Of a stretch of DNA of 64,000 nucleotides, positions 16,851 to 26,900 are shown piece by piece; within the stretch, counting starts at the first letter, position 1, and each line of letters starts with the position of its first letter. Position numbers and translations under genes: made by a program. A model generated the notes under the pieces. That model was not told the origin of the DNA, searched no databases, and saw nothing but the letters and a program-made list of their open reading frames with translations. This DNA is from Crocinitomicaceae bacterium (GTDB lineage Bacteria > Bacteroidota > Bacteroidia > Flavobacteriales_D > Crocinitomicaceae): assembly GCA_028689775.1 (NCBI GenBank), contig JAQVCM010000010.1, positions 91,044 to 155,043 on the forward strand, given 5' to 3'.

Positions 16851-18476
16851 TTATAATATCGAAATTCTAAAACTTTTAGTTGTTCCTGCAGTTTGAATTT
16901 TCGCTTGGTATATTCCGCTACTTAATGTAGATGTATTGACGTGGATTTTATGATTTCCTACCTGAAGGTTGTTGTGTTTTTCATCAAGTATCAGTGTTCC
17001 TCGCAAGTCGTAAATTTGGATGGTGGTTTGTGAGGCACTTGCCAACTCGAATTGAATTGTAAATTCTGTTTTTGCAGGATTTGGATATACATTGAAATCA
17101 ATGAATGGATCTTGAATTTTAGTGCTTACAAATTCACCTCCAAAGATGGCATTATTAAATGATGCTCCGCCAGCAGCAATGGATCCTGATTTCAAACGAG
17201 CATCTGGCGTATTTCCCAATGCTGGAAATAGGTTTACCCAATCAACTTGTGCAACTGTTTTGGTTGAATCGTTATTTTCAACTCCAAAGAAACTGCTGTA
17301 AAATGAAGGCAATGCGCTCACGATTGTGGACCCTGAAGTGTACCCAACCAGTATGTTGTTTGAGAAAAACGAAGTTCCAGTTGTAAAATTAGCCTCCGTA
17401 GAAGCGCCTTCAATGGACAAACCTTTTTCCCAGCCTACGGTAATGGAATTGAATACAGAAATAGCTGAATTTCTTCTGATTCTGAATGATTTTTCAAATT
17501 TCTCTCCAGTTGGTAAGGCAATACTTCCGTTTCCTTTTGGACCTACGATGGTGATGTTTGAGAAAATTGCAGCTGTTTTTGGCAATGCATTTGATCCATT
17601 TGCATCGTTGTCTGATTCAAAAGCATTGGAATCTCCTGCGGCATCTGAAAGGTCTTTGTCGCGGATGATTAAACCAAATTGGATTCTTCCTGTATATCCG
17701 TAATCTGTGTCAAAATCATCGTCCAAACCTCTGTAAGCTATTAAATGCTTGCAATCTACGGTACCTCCAAACCATTCAAAGGAATCATCTCCAGAAAAAG
17801 ACACTTGAATGTAATCTACCTCCGTTTGTTTTCCAACTGAACCAAAGGTAATTCCATTGATTTCTTTGTTAGGCTGTAAAGCAATTCCAGCAAATTCGAT
17901 GCGAATGTATTTCAAAACACCTGAATTGTCCAGGTCATTTGTTCCACCAAATTCTGTGTCATTGCTTGGCGCAATTCCTTCAATGTTGGCAATTCCTCCC
18001 GGTTGATTATTGACTGCGTTTCCTAAAATCACCAAACCTCCCCAATCTCCTTCGGCTCTGTTTCCAACACTTTCATTGGAAGTAAAAATAATCGGTGAAG
18101 TCACCGTTCCAGCAGCATTTATTTTACTGTTTCTGGTGATGATTAAAGATGCTTGTGATGCTTTGTCTCCTCGGATAATCGTTCCTGGTTCAATGGTCAA
18201 CGTTGCTCCATTTTTTACATAGACTTTGTTTTGCAACAAGATAATTCCACTCCAAGTTGTGTTGGTCGTGATGTCTGTTGAAACCGTTGTTGTAGGTGTT
18301 CCATATACGGTATTCTCAGGATTAAAATTAGACCAACCACTTGTCCAATCCGTTGCTGATGTATTATCAGTAACAGGAAACGCACCTCGGTAATTCGTAT
18401 GAGTCCAAAATGCATTTTGTGCACTCAACATTCCGCTAAAAGTAAGCGCTACGATACTTAAATAAATTCTTTTCAT
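16851..18476 (-). CDS. Secreted beta-helix-like protein with T9SS type A sorting domain
   Basis: The 541-aa protein has a signal peptide (MKRIYLSIVALTFSGMLSAQ). The middle contains a ladder of short beta repeats: KNGATLTIEPGTIIRGDKAS, GDWGGLVILGNAVNNQ, LKYIRIEFAGIALQP, EVDYIQVSFSGDDSFEWFGG and HLIAYRGLDDDFDTDYGYTG. This is typical of right-handed parallel beta-helix surface proteins of Bacteroidota. The C-terminus is a T9SS type A domain (VYPNPAKTEF ... LSSGIYQAKI ... SFRISIL). Ligand or enzyme activity is unknown. It is followed upstream on the same strand by a TonB-dependent receptor gene, a pairing seen for uptake systems, but each gene has its own terminator. The start is the ATG at 18476. 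Confidence 0.88.
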   Translation of the reverse strand: MKRIYLSIVALTFSGMLSAQNAFWTHTNYRGAFPVTDNTSATDWTSGWSNFNPENTVYGTPTTTVSTDITTNTTWSGIILLQNKVYVKNGATLTIEPGTIIRGDKASQASLIITRNSKINAAGTVTSPIIFTSNESVGNRAEGDWGGLVILGNAVNNQPGGIANIEGIAPSNDTEFGGTNDLDNSGVLKYIRIEFAGIALQPNKEINGITFGSVGKQTEVDYIQVSFSGDDSFEWFGGTVDCKHLIAYRGLDDDFDTDYGYTGRIQFGLIIRDKDLSDAAGDSNAFESDNDANGSNALPKTAAIFSNITIVGPKGNGSIALPTGEKFEKSFRIRRNSAISVFNSITVGWEKGLSIEGASTEANFTTGTSFFSNNILVGYTSGSTIVSALPSFYSSFFGVENNDSTKTVAQVDWVNLFPALGNTPDARLKSGSIAAGGASFNNAIFGGEFVSTKIQDPFIDFNVYPNPAKTEFTIQFELASASQTTIQIYDLRGTLILDEKHNNLQVGNHKIHVNTSTLSSGIYQAKIQTAGTTKSFRISIL

Positions 18477-18667
18477 TTTCTGTCTTTTTAGTTGATACAA
18501 AGTAACTAATTGGTTTTCAATTTTATATTAACGCAGTTTGATGCTTTCTTTAAGTTCGTATGAAGTCAATGTGAAGAAATTAATTTGGATGGTTTTCCTA
18601 TCTGTTTTCTTGATTTTAGGGTGATAAATTGACAAGTGTGATTTGCGATTGGCGTTTTTTACATGAT

Positions 18668-18699
18668 GTCGATACGCAATGCATTGCTTATCTGTATCG
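18668..18699. repeat. Palindromic repeat with GCAATGCATTGC core
   Basis: An imperfect inverted repeat, CGATACGCAATGCATTGC followed by TTATCTGTATCG, surrounds the core. The shape resembles the hairpin at 41076-41126 (arms GTAGAGCCGC / GCGGCTCTAC around TATGCATT) and dispersed GTAGAGACGC-type palindromes known in many bacterial genomes. Mobility is not shown. Confidence 0.5.
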
Positions 18700-18710
18700 T
18701 GTAATAAAAA

Positions 18711-18734
18711 ATCCTTCTCCAGATTGAGAAGGTT
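18711..18734 (-). terminator. Hairpin, possible second terminator
   Basis: CCTTCTC-cagatt-GAGAAGG is a perfect 7-bp stem. On the minus strand it is followed by ATTTTTTATT, so it can act as a back-up terminator downstream of the receptor gene. Confidence 0.55.
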
Positions 18735-18740
18735 TTACAC

Positions 18741-18814
18741 GCATTCATTCAATTGGAATGTGACTTTAGCCCATTCAAATAAACAAATAAAATGTGCAGT
18801 GGCTTTAGCCAAAA
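18741..18814. repeat. Dispersed GGCTTTAGCC repeat, copy 1
   Basis: The segment reads cattcaattggaatgt, then ctttagcccattca, then ggctttagccaaaat. The same modules in the same order occur at 54984-55060 (cattcaataggaatgt, ctttagctcattca, ggctttagccaaaat). The two copies are 36 kb apart in non-coding DNA. Confidence 0.65.
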
Positions 18815-18831
18815 TAATACGTTCCTACCAT

Positions 18832-18866
18832 AAAAAAAGCCTCATCCAACAATTGTGGATAAGGCA
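18832..18866 (-). terminator. Terminator after the TonB-dependent receptor gene
   Basis: The minus strand GCCTTATCC-acaattgtt-GGATGAGGC forms a 9-bp stem with one G-U pair and is followed by TTTTTTT. It lies about 65 bases beyond the stop codon at 18930. Confidence 0.8.
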
Positions 18867-18929
18867 CTTGAAAATCAGTAAAATAAATACATTTACATCA
18901 CGCTAAACGGGATTCAAATTCTCTCTCGA

Positions 18930-21794
18930 TTACAATTTGTAGGAAAGACTCAAAGAAATGGTTTGTCCAAAGGAAGTTTCTTGCCAACGATTATCTGTTT
19001 TTAAATCGTATCTTTTATTTCGATTGAGATCTTGGTATAATATTAAATCTTGTGCCAATAAATCACGGATGTTCAATTTAATTTCCATCTTTTGGTCAAA
19101 GAATTTTTTAGTGATTTGTATGTCGATTACATGTCTATGATTTTCCCAAACATCGGGTTCCTGAACATTTCCAACAATGAAAATTCTTCTTCCAACCACG
19201 TTGTAGGAAATGTTTACTGAAAAATCTTTCCTTGGATGGATAAATTGAAGTCCAGCGTTTATTAAATAAGGAGATTGTCCTTGCAATGGTCTTGAATCAC
19301 CAACAGCTCCATTTATTTTACGCACGTCAACTTTGGATTTGATGCTTGCAAAATTGGTGTAAAGTGTCGTGTTATTCAAGAATAGTTGATCTGTTTTGGA
19401 CTTTTTAAAAGTCGAAAGTTTGATTCGATATTCCAATTCAATACCATAATTGGATACTTTGTCGACGTTGGTATAGTACAGTTCGCTCGCGCCTGAAGTA
19501 CCGGTTCTGTTCACCAATTCAATCGGATTTTTGAAGTACTTATAAAATCCGGAGATGCTAAACAATTGTCCATCTTTCAAAAAAGTTTCATAGCGCAAAT
19601 CTACGTTGTCAATCAAAGCGCGTTTTAAGTTTGTGTTTCCTGAAAGGATGTTGTCCATAGCAAAATTATAAAATGCGAAGGGAGCCAACTCTCTAAATTC
19701 TGGTCTGGAAAGTGTTTTGTAATAACTCAATCGAAGGTTTGTCTTTTTGTTTAGGCCGTAAATTATGTTCAATGAAGGAAGTAAATCAATCCCAGTTGTA
19801 TCTATTTTTTTATCGATGTTGGTTCCAGCTTCGGTATAAGCGAATTTCTGATTGTATGATTCCATGCGAACGCCTCCAACGAATCTTAATTTTTGTTTCC
19901 AGTTGTAATCAAACATCCAATAAGCTGCGTGAAGCATCGAGGAAGCTTGGTAGTTATCACTTACTTTGGTTGCTTCTTCAAGTTTAAATCCTCCTTTTCC
20001 ATTGGACATAATTCCAAGGTTAGCAGCATGGAAGATTTGATCTTCAGGAAGTAATAGTAATTCGTTATCAAAATCAATTCCGTTTGCTTTGTATTTAGAA
20101 AAACCTAAGTTTCTTGCTGAAAAATCTCTACTTCGCAGCTGATGCATTCCGCCAATTTTAATTTCTAAAGGCGGTTTTTCTGTTTTTAAAGTTGTTTTCA
20201 CGGGGATGATCAAGTCGTATTTTGCACTGTAGATACCTTCGTTTGTTTTAGACCAAAACATGTTCCCTGCAGCAGTTGGAATGGTTCCATTGTTTTGAAT
20301 CACAGCGATATATGGCTCAGCGGGATCTGTTTCTTCCAGTGCTGTTTTCTGATAAACAACTCGGCGCATGTTTGGTACTGTTCTATTAACATTACTCATT
20401 CCCAAGTTCCAATTGAATTTAATTTTTGATTTTTTCAACTGATGATTTCCTTCCAATTGACTTGTGTACAGCTGATTTTGAGTAAAGGAACGATTGGACG
20501 ATTTTTCAAAAATGTGTGGATCATTATCCATTTCTCGAATTCCTTTTCGAATGTTTACTTGATCTTCAGAATGCATGCTGTACAGGTTTTTAAAACTGAT
20601 TTGATTTCCCGAATTGATGTCATAATTTAAGTTCAACATGCCACTATTCAGTACTTTTTGGGTGTAAATACGATCAGTCAAACGTGATTTTTCTAGTACG
20701 CCGGATGCTTGTTCTTCAAATTCTCTTCGGATTTTTTGTTCTGTTGCAAAATTGTTTTGATAAGTGTACGCAAAAGCAATTCCTAGTTTTCTTTTTCCCA
20801 AAGCGATGTTTCGTCCCAGAGCATATTGCAAATTTAAATTAGGTAACGCCAACCGATTTTTGATTGCCCAAGAAGGTGTGATTTGGGTCGCTAGATTTGC
20901 CCGATCAGTGTTGTTGAGTGAATGAAATGTTTTGGTATTTGGAATTTCTTTACTCAAAGCGCGAGTTCCGTCATCGAAACCCAACCAATCTGTTTTTCCG
21001 CCTTGATAAGTACTAAATTTTTTAAAGGTGCTCAACGTATTGAAAGAAGATCCAATGGAAATCGTTTGAAAATTACTGTCTTTGGGTTGTACGGTGTTGA
21101 TGTAAATTACTCCGCCAGCAAATTCTCCAGGCATATCAGGTGTTGCTGTTTTTTTGATGAGGATTTGGTCCAACATGACCGCTGGAAAAATGTCATAAGA
21201 AAATGCTTTTCGATCGCTTTCAGAGCTAGGAAGTGGCGCTCCATTGATAAAGGCGCTGTTGTATCGGTCATTCAAACCGCGAATGATGATGAAGCGATTT
21301 TCTTGGATGCTTGCTCCACTAATTCGTTTTAAAACATCACTGGCTTTGTTGTCTGGTCTGCTTTTCATTTCTGTGGATGATATTCCATCAGAAACGCTCG
21401 CACTATTTTGTCTTTCCTTGATAAGTGCAATTGAACTTCCTTTGTCAAGTGTTGCCGAAATGAAGATTTCATCGATGACTTTTACATCGAGTTCCATGTT
21501 AACTGAAATGATGTTGTTTTGACCTTTCGTCAGTAGGATTTTTTCCAAAACCTTGGATTTATATCCTGCATATCTGAATGTCAAGGTAATGTGTTCTTGC
21601 TGAATTTCAGAAATGTTAAATTGACCGTCAAAATCAGTTCGAAGTGGTTTGGTTTCATTGTTTAGAAAAATTAATACGGCTGGAAAAGTTTCACCATTTT
21701 CTTCATACACAACTCCAGAGATGGAAGTATTTTGTGAAAATGTGTACAAGCTAAGACAACTAACTAAGGTGATTAATGCAATTTTAAGGTTCAT
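18930..21794 (-). CDS. TonB-dependent receptor with N-terminal carboxypeptidase-like domain
   Basis: The 954-aa outer-membrane protein has a signal peptide (MNLKIALITLVSCLSLYTFS), a carboxypeptidase-D-regulatory-like domain (ISGVVYEENGETFPAVLIFL, about 22-105), a plug domain (RISGASIQENRFIIIRGLND, NSAFINGAPLPSSESDRKAF, PDMPGEFAGGVIYINT, about 130-240) and a C-terminal 22-strand-type barrel ending LSLSYKL. It lacks a SusD partner gene and has no regulator nearby, so the substrate cannot be named. The neighbouring T9SS beta-helix protein on the same strand may be a surface partner. Confidence 0.92.
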   Translation of the reverse strand: MNLKIALITLVSCLSLYTFSQNTSISGVVYEENGETFPAVLIFLNNETKPLRTDFDGQFNISEIQQEHITLTFRYAGYKSKVLEKILLTKGQNNIISVNMELDVKVIDEIFISATLDKGSSIALIKERQNSASVSDGISSTEMKSRPDNKASDVLKRISGASIQENRFIIIRGLNDRYNSAFINGAPLPSSESDRKAFSYDIFPAVMLDQILIKKTATPDMPGEFAGGVIYINTVQPKDSNFQTISIGSSFNTLSTFKKFSTYQGGKTDWLGFDDGTRALSKEIPNTKTFHSLNNTDRANLATQITPSWAIKNRLALPNLNLQYALGRNIALGKRKLGIAFAYTYQNNFATEQKIRREFEEQASGVLEKSRLTDRIYTQKVLNSGMLNLNYDINSGNQISFKNLYSMHSEDQVNIRKGIREMDNDPHIFEKSSNRSFTQNQLYTSQLEGNHQLKKSKIKFNWNLGMSNVNRTVPNMRRVVYQKTALEETDPAEPYIAVIQNNGTIPTAAGNMFWSKTNEGIYSAKYDLIIPVKTTLKTEKPPLEIKIGGMHQLRSRDFSARNLGFSKYKANGIDFDNELLLLPEDQIFHAANLGIMSNGKGGFKLEEATKVSDNYQASSMLHAAYWMFDYNWKQKLRFVGGVRMESYNQKFAYTEAGTNIDKKIDTTGIDLLPSLNIIYGLNKKTNLRLSYYKTLSRPEFRELAPFAFYNFAMDNILSGNTNLKRALIDNVDLRYETFLKDGQLFSISGFYKYFKNPIELVNRTGTSGASELYYTNVDKVSNYGIELEYRIKLSTFKKSKTDQLFLNNTTLYTNFASIKSKVDVRKINGAVGDSRPLQGQSPYLINAGLQFIHPRKDFSVNISYNVVGRRIFIVGNVQEPDVWENHRHVIDIQITKKFFDQKMEIKLNIRDLLAQDLILYQDLNRNKRYDLKTDNRWQETSFGQTISLSLSYKL

Positions 21795-21984
21795 CTTTTA
21801 TGTGATTTTTTATACCACAAAGTTGATGTTGTATTTTTAATTACACGTTAAATCCAGATGATTTCATTGTGAAATCAACGTGTCTTTTATATTAAGAAGT
21901 AGGAAAGTTTATTGAATTCCAAAGATGTTTCCCGAAATCGTTAATAGATGCCAGATTACAAATTCACTGGTGGCTTTTGCGGTG

Positions 21985-22030
21985 CAGATCACCGACAACC
22001 CATCACCGATCACCAGCAACCGATCACCCA
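21985..22030. repeat. Short degenerate direct repeats (gatcacc/caac units)
   Basis: The segment contains cagatcaccgacaac, ccatcaccgatcaccagcaac and cgatcaccca in a row: repeated atcacc and caac words. It is low-complexity, GC-richer than its surroundings, and lies between the receptor start and the GGGP synthase stop. Function is unknown. Confidence 0.4.
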
Positions 22031-22071
22031 TTGAAGACCAAAATCGATATTTAGGAACAGCTAATCTCCAT

Positions 22072-22818
22072 TTAATCCATAATCGTTTTGAAAGCTTGAA
22101 TGTCTAACAAGAAATCGATGTTTTCTTCCAAATGATTACCAATTACCAAGACATTCGCACCTGCCTTTTTGAAGGCAATTAAGTCTTCTGAAGTGCGAAT
22201 TCCGCCGCCTACTATAATAGGTGTATGAATCGACTTTTTTAGTTTTTGAATAAATTCGACAGGAACGGTTTCTTTTGCGCCACTTCCTGCATCGAAGTAA
22301 ACCAATTTCTTGCCTTGGAGTATGGCCGCCAAAGCTGTGTTTACCCCAATGTTGGTTTGGTCTCGCGGAATAGGGGTAGTCTGACTGACATAAGCAACCG
22401 AACTTTTAGTTCCGCCATCCACTAAAATGTATGCAGTTGGTATTACTTCCACATTCATCTGAATCAATTCCTCAATGCAATTAACGTGGTGCGTAATTAA
22501 AAAATCAGGATTTCTGCCAGACACCAAACTCAAAAATAAAAGTGCATCTGCGTCGTTGGATAGCTGCGTTGAACTTCCTGGAAACAGCACAACGGGGATC
22601 GTACTGGAAGCTTTTAATATTTGAACCGTCTTTTCCAAATCTTTTCGGAGTACGGTACTTCCACCGACAAAAAAATAGTCAATTTTAGCAAAAGTAGCTT
22701 TTTCGATCAAGGGAATCAATTCAGCTTCCGTATTGGTTTTTTCTGGATCAATCAAAACGGCTATTTGTCCAGTTGATTCACCAAAGCGCTCCCAGATATT
22801 TGTTTTATTTTCGAACAA
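22072..22818 (-). CDS. Geranylgeranylglyceryl/heptaprenylglyceryl phosphate synthase family protein
   Basis: The 248-aa TIM-barrel prenyltransferase begins with IAVLIDPEKTN, the glycerol-1-phosphate binding start of the family. It continues with DYFFVGGSTV, VVLFPGSSTQLSNDADALLF, SGRNPDFLITHHV, VIPTAYILVDGGTKSSV, LVYFDAGSGA and IIVGGGIRTSEDL. Enzymes of this family join a polyprenyl diphosphate to sn-glycerol-1-phosphate, the first ether-bond step of archaeal-type lipids. In Bacteroidota the natural product is not well defined. It overlaps the upstream phosphopantetheinyl transferase gene by 14 bases, so the two are co-transcribed. Confidence 0.93.
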   Translation of the reverse strand: MFENKTNIWERFGESTGQIAVLIDPEKTNTEAELIPLIEKATFAKIDYFFVGGSTVLRKDLEKTVQILKASSTIPVVLFPGSSTQLSNDADALLFLSLVSGRNPDFLITHHVNCIEELIQMNVEVIPTAYILVDGGTKSSVAYVSQTTPIPRDQTNIGVNTALAAILQGKKLVYFDAGSGAKETVPVEFIQKLKKSIHTPIIVGGGIRTSEDLIAFKKAGANVLVIGNHLEENIDFLLDIQAFKTIMD

Positions 22819-23431
22819 CAGGTAATTTATTAATAGTTACTATTTGATTTTGATACAAGAAAGCATGCAAAGATACTTCAATCGTTTCTGATGGATTGAT
22901 GATTGTCCCCGTCAATCCATCGGAATCGTTTTTGTTTAAAAGCAATTCCTCTTTGAAGTCGATGAAATTTCTTCCTGCAAGTTTATACAAGGTTTCCTTT
23001 GCAGACCAGCAAGTAGTCATTTCCAATTCGTCTTCTAAGTCAAAGATAATTTTTTCATGCTGATTTAAAAATTTTGAATGGAGTCTTTTTGCTTTGTCGG
23101 AATTGTTTTCGAGATCAAAACCGATTTGAAAATCTTTGTTCACCGCAATGCCAATCAAATGATCAGAGTGACTAACAGATATAAAACCAGCATCCTCTAT
23201 ATAAGGTGCACCGACCGCATTATAATGAATGTGTTTGAATCCAAAAATGGAATGACGAAGAATTCTCGTTGCAACAAATTCGCATTGACGCTTTGGATGG
23301 TTGAATTTAAAAAACTGTTCTCTTTCCAAGCTTGTTAATTGATCCATGAAATCCTGCGGATCGAAAACACCATATTCTAAAAAATACACCGTACTTCCAA
23401 ATGCCTCAATTTGATCGTGGATAAAATTCAT
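22805..23431 (-). CDS. 4'-phosphopantetheinyl transferase superfamily protein
   Basis: The 208-aa protein belongs to the Sfp/AcpT class that transfers phosphopantetheine from CoA to carrier proteins. Visible motifs are FISVSHSDHLIGIAV (substrate pocket), IGFDLENN (first Mg-binding Asp; the second acidic residue is Glu) and TCWSAKETLYKLAG (WxxKE(A/T)xxK, about 143-155). The partner carrier protein is not in this window. The start is MNFIHDQIEAFGS at 23431; the gene overlaps the GGGP synthase gene. Confidence 0.88.
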   Translation of the reverse strand: MNFIHDQIEAFGSTVYFLEYGVFDPQDFMDQLTSLEREQFFKFNHPKRQCEFVATRILRHSIFGFKHIHYNAVGAPYIEDAGFISVSHSDHLIGIAVNKDFQIGFDLENNSDKAKRLHSKFLNQHEKIIFDLEDELEMTTCWSAKETLYKLAGRNFIDFKEELLLNKNDSDGLTGTIINPSETIEVSLHAFLYQNQIVTINKLPVVRK

Positions 23432-23901
23432 TCCATAAAGATATGTATTAACAAGGAATTAGAAATCTTACTTTAAATCTATTTTTGACCTGAAAAAAGA
23501 AATTTCAATTTCATTCGATCTTTATCGGATACGGTGCGGTCGTCGCCGTTCGTAAAACAGACGATATCAGCGACCACCCAAAATTAATTTTAGGGATACG
23601 AATGTAAACAAAGAGATATATCACCTAATTTTTGGCAGATTCACAGAGTTATCCACAGCAAATTAAGGATACATCAGTCTATAAATCAAAAGAACAAGTG
23701 AAATTCAAGAATTAGATGTGTATAATTATAGAAAAAAAGATAAATTAAATGGATGTCTTTTCGATATTGATTGTCTATTTTTGTTAAAGTAATGTAAAAG
23801 AATTTTAAATGAAAAATGGCTTCAAAACCTCTTTCTCATTTTTAATTTCTATATTTACGCGCTTTGTTGCTAAAAGGAAGTATAAAATTTAAACAGTACT
23901 T
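23432..23901. other. Long divergent intergenic region upstream of the outer-membrane operon
   Basis: This 470-base gap includes a GC-rich hairpin near 23534-23578 (GGT-gc-GGTCG pairing with CGACC-ACC), unusual in this AT-rich setting, and a TATTTTTG -7-like box at 23776-23783. A second, weaker box TATATTTA lies at 23850-23857. No coding sequence or RNA family was recognised. The length and hairpin suggest regulation of the downstream operon, but this is inference. Confidence 0.4.
23776..23783 (+). promoter_or_regulatory. Candidate -7 promoter element for the outer-membrane operon
   Basis: TATTTTTG matches TAnnTTTG exactly; a T-rich TCTTTTC around 23756 could be the -33 element. It would give a leader of about 115 bases before the ATG at 23902. 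A TATATTTA at 23850-23857 is an alternative with a shorter leader. Confidence 0.4.
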
Positions 23902-26900
23902 ATGTTACGAAAACTAAATTTATTATTGCTAGCTGTCTTGATGACAGTTTCTTACGGTTTCTCCCAGTCAGGGATGGGTACCGTAAAAGGCTCCGTTTTG
24001 GACGGAAAAACGAAAGAACCTCTGTTTAACAGTAGGGTTACTTTGAAACAAAATGGAACTATTAAAGGTGCTGTCAGCACCGATGATGATGGAAAGTTCC
24101 AAATTAACAGTTTAACTCCAGGGTCGTATGACGTTGAAGTGAAAAACGAAGGAGAAGGATATCGTTCTTCTTTGCTTAAAGGCGTAATCGTCTCAGCAAA
24201 CCAGATTACTTTCTTAGATGGCATGAAGCTGGAAAAGTTAGTAAGTGAGTTAGACGAAGTAATCGTTTCCACGTTTAAAGTTCCTTTGATTAACAAAGAT
24301 GGTGGTTCTACTGGTGGAACTTTAACCCGTGAAGACATTGCCAAACTTCCAGTTCGTTCTGCAGCAGGTGTTGCAGGTACAGTAGGAGGAGTGAACGCTC
24401 AAGAGGGTTCTGGTGAGATTAGTGTTCGTGGTTCTCGTTCAGATGGTACCTACTTCTACATTGATGGTATCAAAGTACGTGGTTCATCCAACTTACCGAA
24501 GTCTGCTATTGAAGAGGTATCTGTTATTACAGGTGGTGTTCCAGCAAACTACGGAGACGTTACAGGTGGGGTAATTTCGGTTACTACTCGTGGACCTTCT
24601 TCAACTTATTTCGGAAGTTTTGAAGCGGTAACTTCAGGTTTTTACTTTAAAGGTAAAGATGCAAATGGATACGACGGAAAAGTTTTTGGATTAGATAAAT
24701 ACGGATACAACTTATTAGAAGGAATGCTTTCAGGTCCGCTATGGATGCAGAAAGATTCTTTAGGAAATAAAACAAAACCAAGATTAGGTTTCTTGATTTC
24801 TGCAAACTACACGAATGAGTTGGACGGGCGTCCATTGGCAAACGGTGGTGCTTATAGAATCAAGAAAGATGTAAGAGATGAGCTTTTGGCAAATCCATTG
24901 CGTCCTACTGCTTCTGGTATTGGAACCTATCACAATGCTGACTTCTTAAGAACAGATGATTTTGAGCAGGTGAAATGGAGAATGAACGCAAGAAGAAGTA
25001 CCGTTTCTGGTTCTGGAAAAATTGACGTGAACGTTGGACCAAGTGTAAACTTGACGTTTGGTGGTTCATTAAACTATAACACAGGAAAAGAATATTCTAG
25101 ATCTGGTTCTTTGTTGAACTTTACGAATTTTGGAGATAGTAGATCTTTAGACTGGAGAGTTTATGGACGTTTATCTCAGCGATTCACAAACAACCAAGAA
25201 GGAACAAGTTCTAAGATTAAAAGTGCATTCTACTCTTTAATGGTAGATTACTCTAAATCGAAGTCTGAAAGATTTGATGAGAAACACAAATACAACATTT
25301 TCAATTATGGACATGTTGGTAAATTCGTTACAACAAGAGAGAATTCGTACGAAATCAACACTACTGATTTAACACGTGAGCACAATGGTTTTAGAGATGT
25401 TATTGTAGATTTTACACCTTCTGAAACAAATGCTGCTTTGGCTGCAATTACAACTCAGTATTACAACATCTTCGCTGGTAACCCAGTTGGAAACTATGAA
25501 AACTTATTCCAAATTCAATTAGGGAACGCATTGAGAAATGGAGATAGTCCACAAAGTGTTTATGGTATTTGGTCAAATATCGGTTCACCATACAACTTCT
25601 TTGGAAAAACTGAAAACGATCAATTCCGTGCTACAGGTTCAGGATCTGTGAACATTGGTGATCACTCCATCTCATTAGGTTTTGAGTTTGAACAACGTTT
25701 TGACCGTGGTTGGACTTCTGGATCAACTACTTCAGGTAATACAAACGGACCAGTTGGAATTTGGACAGTTGCTCGTCAGTTAGCTAACTTCCACATTCGT
25801 GAGTTAGACAAAACGAGCGCTACAGTTGTAAATGATGGTCCTTTGGCTACAATTACGTATGACAGATTGAACTCTGGATATGCTGCAGCAAATGGTGGCG
25901 TTTATGGTGGACAGAAAAACAACGATGAGCAATCATTCTTTGACTACAACTTGAGATTGAAAACAAATAGAGCTGGAAGTAATTCTGATTTCCTTGACAT
26001 CGATAGTTATGACCCAAGTTTGTTTACTTTGGATATGTTCTCAGCAGATGAATTATTGAACTCTGGAAATACATTCGTTTCTTACTGGGGTTTCGACCAG
26101 ACTGGTAAAAAAGTAAGAGGTAAAACAGATATCAATAAATACTTCAATGATTACGACGAAAATGGAAACTACAAACGTTTCGTAGGTTCTTTCCAACCAA
26201 TTTATGCTTCTGCTTATGCAATGGATAAATTCTCTTTCAACGATTTAGTTTTCAACGTAGGACTTAGAATGGACGTTTTTGATGCAAATCAACCAGTATT
26301 GAAAGATCCATATTTATTATTCAACGCTAAAAATGCAAGTGAAGCGAGAGCTTTAGCTGGTACAGCTGGAAATGAGTGGTTAATTGTTCCTGAATCTATT
26401 GGTGATGATTATACAGTTTATGTGAATGATTTAACAAATCCAACTGCAATCAACGGTTTCCGTAAAGGTGACAAATGGTACAACGCACAAGGTGTTGAAG
26501 TAGATGATGCTAAATTATTACGTTCTCCTGCTGGAATTGCACCTTGGTTAATTGATCCAACACAAAGAACAGTTTCTGCTGACGCTTTTACACAGTACAA
26601 ACCTCAGTTCAACTTCATGCCGCGTATTGCTTTCTCATTCCCTATTTCGGATGAAGCATCTTTCTTCGCGCACTATGATATCTTAACAAAAAGACCTACT
26701 TCAGGTTTCCGTTTTGATCCAGTTGACTACCAATTCATGCAATCAAGATCTGCGATTATTAATAATCCAAACTTGAAACCAGAAACAACGATTGATTACG
26801 AGTTAGGTTTCCAACAAGTATTAGGTAAAACTTCTTCTTTGAAGATCTCTGCTTTCTACCGTGAACAAAGAAATCAAGTTCAGTTGATCAATGTATTTGA

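Larger units (their letters stand above)
18477..18929. other. Intergenic region with repeats and two terminators
   Basis: This 453-base gap holds the promoter region of the downstream gene, a GCAATGCATTGC-core palindrome (18668-18699), a hairpin (18711-18734), one copy of a GGCTTTAGCC repeat (18741-18814) and the receptor terminator (18832-18866). No coding sequence was found. Confidence 0.6.

Noticed and set aside
18930..21794. SusC assignment for this receptor
   Set aside because: No SusD-family lipoprotein gene is adjacent, so a SusCD nutrient-uptake pair cannot be supported.
23649..23657. A perfect DnaA box (TTATCCACA), with another on the minus strand at 18853-18861
   Set aside because: Two isolated 9-mers are close to chance in 64 kb; no cluster, AT-rich unwinding region or dnaA gene is near, so there is no evidence of an origin.
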